A stretch of 64,000 nt of DNA from Streptomyces sp. TP-A0874 (GTDB taxonomy: Bacteria; Actinomycetota; Actinomycetes; Streptomycetales; Streptomycetaceae). Shown piece after piece: positions 26,548-35,336 of the stretch. Both the position numbers and the translations under genes were made by a program. The DNA lies in the NCBI RefSeq assembly GCF_001748085.1, contig NZ_BBZK01000004.1, positions 186,001 through 250,000 of the forward strand, read 5' to 3'. Each line of letters begins with the position of its first letter. The stretch's first letter is position 1. The notes beneath the pieces were generated by a model that saw only the letters and a program-made list of their open reading frames with translations, was not told the DNA's origin and ran no database searches.

Positions 26548-28518
26548 TCACGGGAACGGGTGGGGTGCTGGGTTGAGCTGGTCGGGCATGAGGTCCTGGT
26601 CGCGCAGTCCGGCCTCACGCAGCGCGGTCCGCATCCGCGGCATGGTCCGGGCGCGCTGCCGGGACCAGCCGAAGTCGATCGGGAGCAGTCCGGGCACCAG
26701 CACGCTGACGGTGTTCAGGCCGAGCCTCCGCTGCTCCGGAAGGGTCTGGTCGACCACCACGACGTCGAATCCGGCTTCGGCGACGGCGGCGACGCAGCGC
26801 TCCAGGTCGTCCCGGAGGTCGGACCCGGCCGTCTCACCGGAGCCGTCGGGCCAACCGAGGTCGCTGACCGCCCGGAGCGGACCGGGCTCGCCGGCCAGCA
26901 GGAAGTCGGCGTAGCCGCCCATCTCCGGTATCCCGTACACCAGCGGATGGTCGTGCAGGGCCGTCACCTTGTCGAAGTCCTCGGCCATGGCGCGCAGCCG
27001 GGCCTCGTCGCGCTCGGTGCGACCCGGCAGGTTGACCGCGTCGGTGGCGATCTCGCAGAGGGCGGAGTCGAGAGCGGACTCCGGGTCGAGCCCGGCTCCG
27101 GCGCCGAAGCACATCCGCCCGGGGCCGCCGTCGAAGCGTTCGGCGACGGCGGTCACGATCGGGATCGGGAAGGTGATGCGGGTGTCGAAGAACCGGGCCC
27201 GGTAGCCGTACATGGCCAGCCGGTCCACCATGTGCCGGGTGCTGCGCCGGCGGCTGGTGGACGGGTCGATCTCCGGCAGCGGCTGGCGTCCGTACCAGCC
27301 GAGCAGGAAGGCGTCGCGTTCGACGACCTCCATCAGGCCGAAGTAGACGGCCTCCTCCAGGCAGCCGCCGGAGGCGCACCCGTTGGAGCTCTCCTGCACG
27401 AACCGGTTCTCCAGACCGGGTGCGTGGTAGTAGGTCAGCACCTCGGGCACCGGGCGGGGGCGTCGGTCGCGGAGCGAGTAGCCCCACACCCAGGGGATCT
27501 CCCGATCGGTGGCGAACGGGGTCACCCGGGGGTTCTCCCGGTAGAACGCCTCGTCGTACAGGCCCACCTCACGTGGGTCGACCGGCTGTGCGCCGGCCTC
27601 TCGGAGACCGTCGAGCGAAGCGGTCAGTTTGGTGGTCTTGCCCCGGGCCCGCATCCCGGCGAAGCGCTCCAGCCCCTCCAGTACCCCGATGCGGTCGCTG
27701 TGGTCGAAGCTGTCCGCGTGCCCGCCCCAGAACGTCTCGCGGAGGTACTCGCCGGAGCGCATGGAGAAGCAGCCGATGGTCGCCGACGTCGAGGTGGAGG
27801 AGACGTCATGCACGATGGACGGGCCGAGCGCGCCGCACAGCGGATTGGCGAACGCGGCCACGTCGATGTCGTAGTCCTCGATGGGCCGGAGCCGGAACGC
27901 TCCGGGCCGGTGCTTGGGAGCGGGGCGCAGCTCCAGCCGCGCGCCTTCCGCGGTGTCCGCCTCGGGGGAGGCGCAGTCCGGGCACTCCGGGTCGGGGACC
28001 AGGGGGTAGCGGCGGACGGAGAGGGTCTCCAGGTCGAGGACGTGCACCTCGGGGAAGGGGTCCGCGCTCCGGTGGGCCCCGGCCCGGTCGCGGGCCTCGG
28101 TGACGAGGGCGGCGACGGCGCCGGCGGCGAAGGCCGTCGCGTAGGGCCAGGCCCCGGACGTCCGGGTGCCGCCGCCGAGTTCCAGGGCGTCCCGGAGCGC
28201 CACCGAGCGCACCGCCTGCCAGCGCCGGGTCAGGCAGCGCGGGCAGCCAGCCGCCGGTCCGGCCTCGCCGGACGGAGGGGGGACCGGCCCGACGATCGCC
28301 TGTTGGCCGTAGAGGTGGACGGGAATCGCGGCGGCACCGTCCTGCGTGGTGGGCGGGCCGGCGTCGGCGGCGAACTCGTCCCGGAAGCCCAGCGCCACGA
28401 CCGTCACCTGCGGGCCGTCGATCTCGGCAAGCGCCTGCCGGAACGGCCCGGTCGGGAGCGACGCCCGTTCACCGCCCGGGTCGGCGGCCGAGCGGCCGCG
28501 GGGGACGTTACTCGCCAC
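26548..28518 (-). CDS. second YcaO cyclodehydratase with truncated E1-like front, 656 aa
   Basis: Paralogue of the YcaO at 16008, colinear and of equal length. The front part keeps AIVGPV...CPRCLTRRW and CPDC, a zinc tetrad and part of an E1-like domain. The YcaO half has VLEGLERFAG, SNGCASGGCLEEA (from residue 378) and VERDAFLLGWYG, and again ends in PHPFP. It overlaps the upstream gene by 11 nt (GTG start). Two active-looking YcaO proteins suggest ring formation at different residues (Cys versus Ser/Thr), or a heteromeric complex. Confidence 0.9.
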   Translation of the reverse strand: MASNVPRGRSAADPGGERASLPTGPFRQALAEIDGPQVTVVALGFRDEFAADAGPPTTQDGAAAIPVHLYGQQAIVGPVPPPSGEAGPAAGCPRCLTRRWQAVRSVALRDALELGGGTRTSGAWPYATAFAAGAVAALVTEARDRAGAHRSADPFPEVHVLDLETLSVRRYPLVPDPECPDCASPEADTAEGARLELRPAPKHRPGAFRLRPIEDYDIDVAAFANPLCGALGPSIVHDVSSTSTSATIGCFSMRSGEYLRETFWGGHADSFDHSDRIGVLEGLERFAGMRARGKTTKLTASLDGLREAGAQPVDPREVGLYDEAFYRENPRVTPFATDREIPWVWGYSLRDRRPRPVPEVLTYYHAPGLENRFVQESSNGCASGGCLEEAVYFGLMEVVERDAFLLGWYGRQPLPEIDPSTSRRRSTRHMVDRLAMYGYRARFFDTRITFPIPIVTAVAERFDGGPGRMCFGAGAGLDPESALDSALCEIATDAVNLPGRTERDEARLRAMAEDFDKVTALHDHPLVYGIPEMGGYADFLLAGEPGPLRAVSDLGWPDGSGETAGSDLRDDLERCVAAVAEAGFDVVVVDQTLPEQRRLGLNTVSVLVPGLLPIDFGWSRQRARTMPRMRTALREAGLRDQDLMPDQLNPAPHPFP

Positions 28519-30739
28519 GGCCCGGCTCCACGGTGAGCAGGACGCGGGCGGTGTGGACGTCCACCGTCGCCAGGTCGGCCGTGCCGGTCGGCACCAGGTA
28601 GGCCCGCCGGCCGGCGGCCTCCAGCCGCTTCAGCACCTCGCTCCAGCCCACCGCCTCGTCGGCGCCCCACGCCCGGTCGGGCGCGGTCGTCCCGAGTGTC
28701 GCCGGAGCGATGTCCCGGAGCAGCGGATCACCGGTGTCGGCCGCGGCCTCGTCCCGCTCCAGCTGGATGAGGCCCAGGAGGTCGCGGAGGGCGGCGGAGC
28801 CGGCCGCGCGCCTGCCGAGTTCGCTGCCGACGGCCCAGGTGTCGCCCGCCCGGGCGAGCAGCACGTGGACCCCGGAGCGGTCGCCCTCCCCCAGGTCCAG
28901 CAGTTCGACGTCGATCTCCAGGTTGGCGGCGGAGCGGACCAGGAAGGTGAGCTCCGGGTCGTCGGCCACGCCGGGCGCGGAGGCGTCCAGGGGCAGCCGG
29001 GTCACCTCGGCTCCGCGCAGGGCACGGCGCAGGGCGTCGTGGGCGAGCGCGCTGAGCAGTCCGCCGGCGGCGGCGTCGGCCGTGGACTGTCCCGCTCCGC
29101 TGCCGGCCCGGGTGGCCTCGAAGAGCCGCTCGGCGTTGTGCGGGCCGAAGGTGCGGACCGCTCCGGCGGGGACCAGTGCCCGCTCACCGCTGTGCAGTGA
29201 GACGGCGGTGGTCCACTGCGCCACGCTCTCCGCACCGGTGGAGGTGCCGCTCGCGATGGTCAGCAGCTCCGGCGCGAGGGCCGGCAGCGCCTTCCGGGCC
29301 TCGTCCAGCGCGGCGTCCTCCAGGACGGCCTGCGGGGCGACGTGTTCGGTGTAGACCTGGGCCGCGGTGTTCAGGGCCCGGATTCGGGCGCCGGCCACGT
29401 GGTGCACGTCGAAGGCGGAGATCCGCCGCCGCCCGCCGTGCCCGAGGCCGAGGAGGACCGTCCCCACCTTCAACGGGATCTGGGTGAGCGACTCGTCCGC
29501 GTACCCGGTGAACACCCCGGCCCGCGGGGCGACCAGCGTCGACCGGCGGTTCAACTCCTCCACCAGGGCGTCGGCGTCGCGGGCGGTGGCCAGGGTGGGC
29601 AGTTGCGGACCGCTCTGCCCCGCCGTCGCCAGGTCGACGGGGGCGGGCTCCGCGGGCCGCTCCCCGCACTCCGCGCAGAAGGGGCAGCGCGGGTGCGGGA
29701 GGAGGGGTTCGGAGGTGACGTCCAGGGAGTCCACGTCCTGGATCACCAGCCGCCCCGCGGTCTCGGCCCGGAGCGCCCCGGTGGTGAGCCGGAAGATCTC
29801 GTAACCCAGCAGGTTCCCGATCATCGCGGAGAGCGGACGGCCAGGCCGTGCCCCGCTCTCGGCGCTCTGCTGAAGGGCGATGCCGCTCCACAGGTCGGCG
29901 GCGGCCGAGGCGTCCCCGCTGGCGCCGAGCCGCAGCGCGGCACAGGCCCAGCAGCCGGCGGTGTCCTGCTCCATCAGCGGGCCGACCACCGCGTTGCCGC
30001 CGTGGGACCAGGCGGGCAGCAGTGCGCGGCCCTCCGGGACCCCGGCCCGCAACAGCGGGAAGAGCCGCCCCGGCGTCTGCGGACCGCCGGTCACCACGAC
30101 GACGTCGTACCCTTCGAGATCCGTCCAGCCGACCGGGCGGCCCGCCTCCCCGGCGGGGAGGGGCCGCAGCTCCACCGGGCAGCCGTCCGCGGCCGCCTCG
30201 GCCGCCTCCGCGTCGATCCCGGAGTCCCGGACCTCGGCTCGCAGGCCGATGTTCTCGCAACCGTTGCGGATCAGGCTCAGCACACACCAGCGAGCCACCA
30301 GGTCGTCGCCGAGGACGGCGACCCGGGCTTGCCGGAAGCGCTGGAAGCGCTGGTCCGCGTCATCGGCGTAGTGGTCGATGTAGGCGATCTGGGGGGCGAA
30401 CCGTCGGGCCGCCTCCGGGGACGGAGCCGCCGCGTCGTCCTCCGCCGGCTCGCGTGCCGGGACGTCCCGGGCGAACTCCCGCTCGTAGAGGGTCTTGACC
30501 AACTCCCCGACCATGGCGCGCTGCCCGTCGCCGAAGCCCTGGCAGATCTCGGCGACGGAGTGCTCCCCGTTGAAGTGCGGCACCAGCAGGGTGGCGAACC
30601 GGTAGGCCGACTTGGCGTTCAGCCGGAACCCGCCGTCCGCGTTGTGGAAGAGCACTCCTTCCGGCGTCTCGGTGAAGAGCACGTCCCGGCGGATGCGCGG
30701 CCGGGTGGCGGCGACTGCTTCGTAGCTGGCTGTGGCCAT
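28508..30739 (-). CDS. leader-binding E1-like protein fused to degenerate YcaO, 743 aa
   Basis: First gene of the maturation operon. Residues about 1-95 form an RRE-like winged helix, likely the leader-binding part. About 100-390 is an E1/ThiF-like domain (VAVLGDDLVARW, then GCWACAALRL and CPFCAEC for zinc). From about 395 the sequence follows a YcaO domain in order, but the catalytic blocks are altered: ATRAGSGAG near 543 replaces SNGxAxG, and ALAHDAL replaces ERDA. It should present the precursor to the two active YcaO proteins. The ATG at 30739 has AGGGGTG 10 nt upstream. Confidence 0.85.
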   Translation of the reverse strand: MATASYEAVAATRPRIRRDVLFTETPEGVLFHNADGGFRLNAKSAYRFATLLVPHFNGEHSVAEICQGFGDGQRAMVGELVKTLYEREFARDVPAREPAEDDAAAPSPEAARRFAPQIAYIDHYADDADQRFQRFRQARVAVLGDDLVARWCVLSLIRNGCENIGLRAEVRDSGIDAEAAEAAADGCPVELRPLPAGEAGRPVGWTDLEGYDVVVVTGGPQTPGRLFPLLRAGVPEGRALLPAWSHGGNAVVGPLMEQDTAGCWACAALRLGASGDASAAADLWSGIALQQSAESGARPGRPLSAMIGNLLGYEIFRLTTGALRAETAGRLVIQDVDSLDVTSEPLLPHPRCPFCAECGERPAEPAPVDLATAGQSGPQLPTLATARDADALVEELNRRSTLVAPRAGVFTGYADESLTQIPLKVGTVLLGLGHGGRRRISAFDVHHVAGARIRALNTAAQVYTEHVAPQAVLEDAALDEARKALPALAPELLTIASGTSTGAESVAQWTTAVSLHSGERALVPAGAVRTFGPHNAERLFEATRAGSGAGQSTADAAAGGLLSALAHDALRRALRGAEVTRLPLDASAPGVADDPELTFLVRSAANLEIDVELLDLGEGDRSGVHVLLARAGDTWAVGSELGRRAAGSAALRDLLGLIQLERDEAAADTGDPLLRDIAPATLGTTAPDRAWGADEAVGWSEVLKRLEAAGRRAYLVPTGTADLATVDVHTARVLLTVEPGRGE

Positions 30740-30857
30740 GTGGGTGACACCCCTGGTTGGTCGGTCCGACGGCCTGCCGGCCGTCGGAGCTCGGTGGAGC
30801 GGGCGCGGTCGATGGTGAGCGCGGGCGTGCCGGCGCTCGGTCGGTCAGGTCTGTGCT
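30740..30857 (-). promoter_or_regulatory. promoter region of the RiPP maturation operon
   Basis: Lies between the SARP terminator and the first operon gene, so it should carry the operon promoter. The TGACAGC heptamers seen before the precursor gene are not repeated here in exact form. Confidence 0.4.
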
Positions 30858-30891
30858 CGCCGGGTTGACGGATCGGGCCGTCAACCCGGCG
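30858..30891 (-). terminator. hairpin spanning the SARP stop codon
   Basis: CGCCGGGTTGACGG and its exact complement surround a 6-nt loop. The SARP stop (30881-30883) is inside one arm. It separates SARP transcription from the operon below. Confidence 0.6.
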
Positions 30892-32713
30892 GAGCTGGCG
30901 AGCGCTTGCGGCTCTCCTCGCGGTGTTCGCGGTGTTGGCGGTCTTCGCGGTGCCGGAGCATTCGACGCGCGTAGCTACGCAGCAGTCCGTGCATCCGGTA
31001 CGGCCCGGGCGGGCCGTCTTCCAGCAGTCCGGCGTCCACCAGCCGCTCGAGCACCCGCTCGGCCGTCTCCGGGCCGCCGAGCCGGTCGGCCTGCTCCCGG
31101 GCGGTGAGCGTGCTGCTGTCGTGGCCGCCGACCCGGACGAAGGCCTCGGTGAGCTCCGGCTCCAGCCGGTCCAGCGCGCCGTCGAGGACGTAGGGCACGG
31201 ACATCCGCGGGTCGTCAGCGAGGCTGAGGCGTGCCGGCAGGTCCTCGGCCAGCCAGTCGGCGCAGTCGGCGATCCGCAGCGCGGGGCGCATCAGCAGCCG
31301 GGCCGCCGCGATCCGGAGGCCGAGCGGGAAGTGCCCGCACACCTCGGCCAGCGAACGCGCCGCCCCGGGCTCCGCCTCGATGCGCTCCGGTCCGCAGATG
31401 TTCGCCAGGAGTTCCAGCGACTCCCCGGGCGCCAGCGTGCCCAGCCGATGCACCAGGCCGCCGTGGGTGGCCACCAGCGCGGCCAGCCCCCGTCTGCTGG
31501 TGATGACGACGGCGCTGCCGCTGGCGGTCGGGAGGAGGGGACGCACCTGGTCGGCGCTGGCCACGTCGTCGAGAACGAGCAGGGCGCGCCGGTCGCCGCC
31601 GGCGGGCGGGCCGAGCTCGGCGAGCGCCTCCTCGGAGCTCAGCGGTGTGCCGTCCGGCCGGGTCATGGGGAGGACGGAGCAGCCGTCGGGGAACTCCTCC
31701 TGGACCCGGTGGGCGGTCTGCAGGGCGAGCGCCGTCTTGCCGATGCCTGGCGCGCCGGAGATCACCACCAGCGCCGGTCCCGGCCGGGGCCGGCGCAGCA
31801 GCCGGCCGGTGATGACGCCGCTGTCGGCCGCCCGGCCGGTGAAGCAGGGGACGGGCGGCAGCGGCTGGGGGGCGGCGGTCAGCTGCAACGCTTCGGACGG
31901 GGCCGGAGCGGGCGTCCCGGCCCCCGGCGGCAGCGCCAGCTCGGCGCCCTCCCGGGCGGCCGGGCCGAGGTCGTCACCTCGGATGATGGCGAGCTCCAGA
32001 CGTTGCAGCGACGGGCCGGGGTCGACCCCGAGGTCCTCCTGGAGGCGCTTCTTGACCCGGCGGTACTCCTCGAACGCCTCGGCCTGGCGGCCGGTGCGGT
32101 AGAGCGCCTCGATGAGCTGTTCGGAGAACCGCTCATGGCCCGGGTGGGCCCGGGCCGCCTCCCAGAGGCCGACCATCGCCTGGCGGCAGCGGCCGAGCGC
32201 GAGTTCGATGTCGTAGGCGCGCTCCAGCGCCCGGATGCGCTCCTCGGTGAGCCGCGGCACCTCGTCCCGGTGCAGCATCCGGGAGTTCACATTGGCCAGC
32301 AGCGGTCCCTGCCAGAGGGTGAGTGCCTCCCGGAGCCGGTACAGCTCGGCCTCGGGGTCCTTGCGGACCTGGTCGGCCGACCGGACCAGCTCCCGGAACC
32401 GGAGCAGGTCGAGGGTGTCGGGGTCGGCCGGCATCCGGTAGCCGCCGGGCACGGCCTCGATCGCGTTGTTGGCTATGCCGTACTTGGCGAAGATCTTGCG
32501 GAGCCGCAGCACGCAGGTTTGGAGCGCAGCCCGGGCGGTGGCGGGCTGCTCCTCGTCCCAGATGGCGCGGAGCAGGTAGCCGGTGGAGACGACGTTGCCC
32601 GGATGGAGGAGCATGGCCGCCAGGAGGCTGGTCGGTTTCGACGGCTGGAGGACGGCGGTGTCCGGACCGTCCGTGATGCTCAGCGGGCCCAGTAGCTGAA
32701 AGCGCATACCCAC
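30881..32713 (-). CDS. SARP/AfsR-type pathway regulator, 610 aa
   Basis: OmpR-like DNA-binding domain (1-90: FQLLGPLSI, LLRAIWDEEQP), bacterial transcriptional activator domain (about 95-240: YRVKKRLQEDLGVDPGPSL), then an NB-ARC ATPase with Walker A GAPGIGKTALA near 325 and VITSRR. It lacks the long TPR tail of AfsR. It is positioned upstream of the RiPP operon and likely activates it and the precursor, whose promoter has one-turn-spaced heptamers. Confidence 0.92.
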   Translation of the reverse strand: MGMRFQLLGPLSITDGPDTAVLQPSKPTSLLAAMLLHPGNVVSTGYLLRAIWDEEQPATARAALQTCVLRLRKIFAKYGIANNAIEAVPGGYRMPADPDTLDLLRFRELVRSADQVRKDPEAELYRLREALTLWQGPLLANVNSRMLHRDEVPRLTEERIRALERAYDIELALGRCRQAMVGLWEAARAHPGHERFSEQLIEALYRTGRQAEAFEEYRRVKKRLQEDLGVDPGPSLQRLELAIIRGDDLGPAAREGAELALPPGAGTPAPAPSEALQLTAAPQPLPPVPCFTGRAADSGVITGRLLRRPRPGPALVVISGAPGIGKTALALQTAHRVQEEFPDGCSVLPMTRPDGTPLSSEEALAELGPPAGGDRRALLVLDDVASADQVRPLLPTASGSAVVITSRRGLAALVATHGGLVHRLGTLAPGESLELLANICGPERIEAEPGAARSLAEVCGHFPLGLRIAAARLLMRPALRIADCADWLAEDLPARLSLADDPRMSVPYVLDGALDRLEPELTEAFVRVGGHDSSTLTAREQADRLGGPETAERVLERLVDAGLLEDGPPGPYRMHGLLRSYARRMLRHREDRQHREHREESRKRSPAPPG

Positions 32714-33259
32714 CCCTCCCTACGTGGAACGTCCCGGCCGGAGATGACTTCGGAAATCACCTCTGACCGGTGCTAGGTCTGCCTTTCATGACATCCTCCG
32801 CAAACCCGACAACAGGAGGGCTCGAACAGGGACTCTAGAGAGGGAACACAGCCCAAGTCCATCCCTCTTACTGGAGGTTGCCAACCATTGGCCGTTACCG
32901 CCGGTTAACCGTTTTCTGACTGTCTCCCTTGGGTAGAAGCTCTCCTCTCTCGCGGTTCAACTCGCCTTTACCGCAAGCCATTTCGCATTTTCGTCCGTAT
33001 GTCTCGCCCCGCCGGGCAGATCCCCGCGTAGCGTGCTTCGAAGGGCTGAAAACGGCGCATCACCGCGCTCCGGGACGGGTGCTCAGGACCTGCCCCCTCG
33101 GGCCCGTCGGCCGTGCGCCACCGCTCGCCCCGAGGGGCGATCACCGGCTCCCCGTCGTACCGTTTCCTTTCCGGGGGACCGGTGATTTCCCGCCGGTTCC
33201 GCCCGGCCCGTCCGGCCGCCCGAATAGCCCGCCAGCCAATCGAGAAGGCGGTGCCGACC
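32714..33259. promoter_or_regulatory. 546-bp AT-richer divergent region between SARP and fpg
   Basis: No gene seen. The 32750-33000 part is clearly richer in A+T than its surroundings (for example ggccgttaccgccggttaac), as expected for promoters of a pathway regulator. No exact repeat or operator could be assigned. Confidence 0.45.
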
Positions 33260-34072
33260 GTGCCCGAACTGCCTGATGTCGAAGGGTTCCGCGAGGTGCT
33301 CGCCTCGTGCACCCGCGACCGTGCGATCACCGGGGTCACCGTGTACGACCCGGGTGTGCTGCACGGGGTCTCACCCGGGCGGCTCGGTCGGGCGTTGTCC
33401 GGGCACCGGCTCGGCGAGCCCCGCCGGCACGGCAAGTGGCTGCTGGCCCCGGTCGACGCGGGGGGCGGTGCTCCGAGCGCCGGGCCGACCCTGCTGATGC
33501 ACTTCGGCATGACCGGGCGGCTGCTCTGCCGCAGCGGCTCCGACCCTCTCCATCCGCACGACCGGATCGTCCTCGCTCTCGGCGACGACCAGTTGCGCTA
33601 CCGCGACCAGCGGAAACTCAAGGGCTGGTGGCTGACCAGCGATGTCGGCGCGGTGCTGGGCGGGCAGGGGCCGGACGCCTGGGAGATCGACCGGGCCGAG
33701 TTCGAGGAGGCGCTGGGCAACCGCCGGGGCGGTGTGAAGTCGACGCTCATCGACCAGTCGGTGCTCGCCGGGCTGGGCAACCTGCTCGCCGACGAGATCC
33801 TGTGGCGGGCGCGGCTCCACCCCGCCCGGCGGGCTTCCGAGCTGAGCCCGCAGGAGCGCCGGCGGCTCCACACCGACATGCGCCGGGTGCTGCGCACCGC
33901 CGTTCCCACCGGCGCGGTGCCGCCGCGCGCCTCCTGGCTGACCGGCCACCGGGACGATCCGGAGGCCGAATGCCCGCGCTGCGGTACGAGCTTGGAGCGT
34001 GACCGCGTCGCCGGCCGGAGCACGGTGTGGTGCCCGCACTGCCAGCCGCCCGGCGGCACCGGGAGTGGCTGA
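33260..34072 (+). CDS. formamidopyrimidine-DNA glycosylase family protein (Fpg/Nei), 270 aa
   Basis: DNA base-excision repair glycosylase/AP lyase. The start is fixed by catalysis: after Met removal the chain begins PELPDVEG, whose Pro2 and Glu3 are the active residues, so GTG at 33260 is right although open frame extends upstream. HGKWLL and MHFGMTG follow, then the helix-two-turn-helix LIDQSVLAGLGNLLADEILW and a C-terminal zinc finger CPRCG...CPHC. Fpg or Nei8 cannot be separated by eye. Confidence 0.93.
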   Translation: MPELPDVEGFREVLASCTRDRAITGVTVYDPGVLHGVSPGRLGRALSGHRLGEPRRHGKWLLAPVDAGGGAPSAGPTLLMHFGMTGRLLCRSGSDPLHPHDRIVLALGDDQLRYRDQRKLKGWWLTSDVGAVLGGQGPDAWEIDRAEFEEALGNRRGGVKSTLIDQSVLAGLGNLLADEILWRARLHPARRASELSPQERRRLHTDMRRVLRTAVPTGAVPPRASWLTGHRDDPEAECPRCGTSLERDRVAGRSTVWCPHCQPPGGTGSG

Positions 34073-34115
34073 GCGCCGCTACGGCGCGGTGCGCCGACCA
34101 GGGCGTCTCAGCAGG

Positions 34116-35336
34116 TCAGGCGCACAGGGCGATGACCTCGCAGCTGTCGGTCTCCAACCGGTGGAGCCCTTCGGCGGCGGGTAGCACCGCACGGTCGGCC
34201 CGGATCACGCGGCGGTTGCCGTCCGGGCGCACCAGCACGGTGTCGGCGGCGTCCAGTGCCAGGAGTTCCGCTCCGCAACGGAGCAGCAGCGGCGCCCGGG
34301 GACCGGCGGAGACGGCGGTGCGCCCCGCGGCCAGCGCGCGGAGGAGGTCGGCGCGGTCGGAGCTCTCGGCGAGCACCCAGGTGGTCGGAGCTCCCGGTGG
34401 ACGGCCCTGCGCCGGCCGGTGGAAGTCGCTGCCGCCGAGCGGGATCACATCCGGCCGCCACGCCCGTGACCAGGCCAGCGGGGCGCCGTGCCGGCGATCG
34501 GTCCAGCTGTGGTGCCACAGCTCGACGTGGCGGGGGCGGGGCCCGGCGAACTCCCGCTGCCAGGCGCAGTCGCCGGCGAGCGGATGGTTGACGGAGAGGA
34601 ACCCGCCGCCGCCTTCGGCTTGTTCCAGCCAGTCGTCGGCATCGGTTCGGAAGTCGATCCAACCGGTGTCGCCGTAGACGTTGGCGTGTCCGAGGTCGGT
34701 GGTGACCTCCTGCCCCGGCAGCAGGGTGATGCCCTGCCTGGCCCCCGCCGCCGCCAGCAGCGGGTGGTGGCTGGTGGTGTTGTGGTCGGTGACGGCGAGG
34801 AAGTCCAGGCCCTCCCCGGCCGCCAGCCGGGCTAGCTCCTCCACCGTCAGCTCGCCGTCGCTGTGCTCGGTGTGGGCGTGCAGGTCCCCGGCGAACCAGC
34901 GGGCGCCGTCCACCTCAGGCAGCGCCCGCCGGTCGCCCCGAGGCAGCGGTTCCGGTCGGGGCGCGGCGGGCGGCCCCGGGGCGCTGCCCGAGGCGGTGGA
35001 CGTGAGTTCGTAGCGCAGCCCCGCGGGCGGGACCCGGTGCAGCCGGAGCAGGACGTGCCAGGTGCCGGCGGTGAGCGGTCCGGGGAGGTAGCCCGGCGTC
35101 GCCCAGTCCCGGGTCAGGGTGAAGCGGTCCCGGGCCCCTCCGGACCAGCCGCGGAACTCCCCCTCCGGGCCGAGCACGCCGAGGTCGAGGACGCCGGCGG
35201 CCCGGGGGTACTCCAGGGTGACGCTGAGCGCCGCCGTCCCCTCGGGCACCTCGACCGGCATCGGCCGCAGGGCGTCTTCCGCCCGCTGCTCCATGGTCCA
35301 GGTGCCGCGGTGCCTGGTGCGGCCGTCCGCTGTCAC
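34116..35336 (-). CDS. CehA/McbA-type PHP-domain metallohydrolase, 406 aa
   Basis: C-terminal half is a PHP phosphoesterase domain: GDLHAHTEHSDGEL, AVTDHN, GQEVTT and SVNHPLAG hold the metal-binding His/Asp residues. The N-terminal 170 residues are a beta-rich domain typical of the family. GTG at 35336 overlaps the ATPase stop (GTGA). It is the last gene of the sugar-type importer operon, so it may hydrolyse the imported compound (a phosphoester or carbamate-like substrate). Confidence 0.85.
   Translation of the reverse strand: MTADGRTRHRGTWTMEQRAEDALRPMPVEVPEGTAALSVTLEYPRAAGVLDLGVLGPEGEFRGWSGGARDRFTLTRDWATPGYLPGPLTAGTWHVLLRLHRVPPAGLRYELTSTASGSAPGPPAAPRPEPLPRGDRRALPEVDGARWFAGDLHAHTEHSDGELTVEELARLAAGEGLDFLAVTDHNTTSHHPLLAAAGARQGITLLPGQEVTTDLGHANVYGDTGWIDFRTDADDWLEQAEGGGGFLSVNHPLAGDCAWQREFAGPRPRHVELWHHSWTDRRHGAPLAWSRAWRPDVIPLGGSDFHRPAQGRPPGAPTTWVLAESSDRADLLRALAAGRTAVSAGPRAPLLLRCGAELLALDAADTVLVRPDGNRRVIRADRAVLPAAEGLHRLETDSCEVIALCA

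Noticed and set aside
22752..26576. A 1274-codon plus-strand open frame
   Set aside because: Antisense to the LanB and SagB genes, whose motifs are clear; GC-rich third positions keep such frames open.
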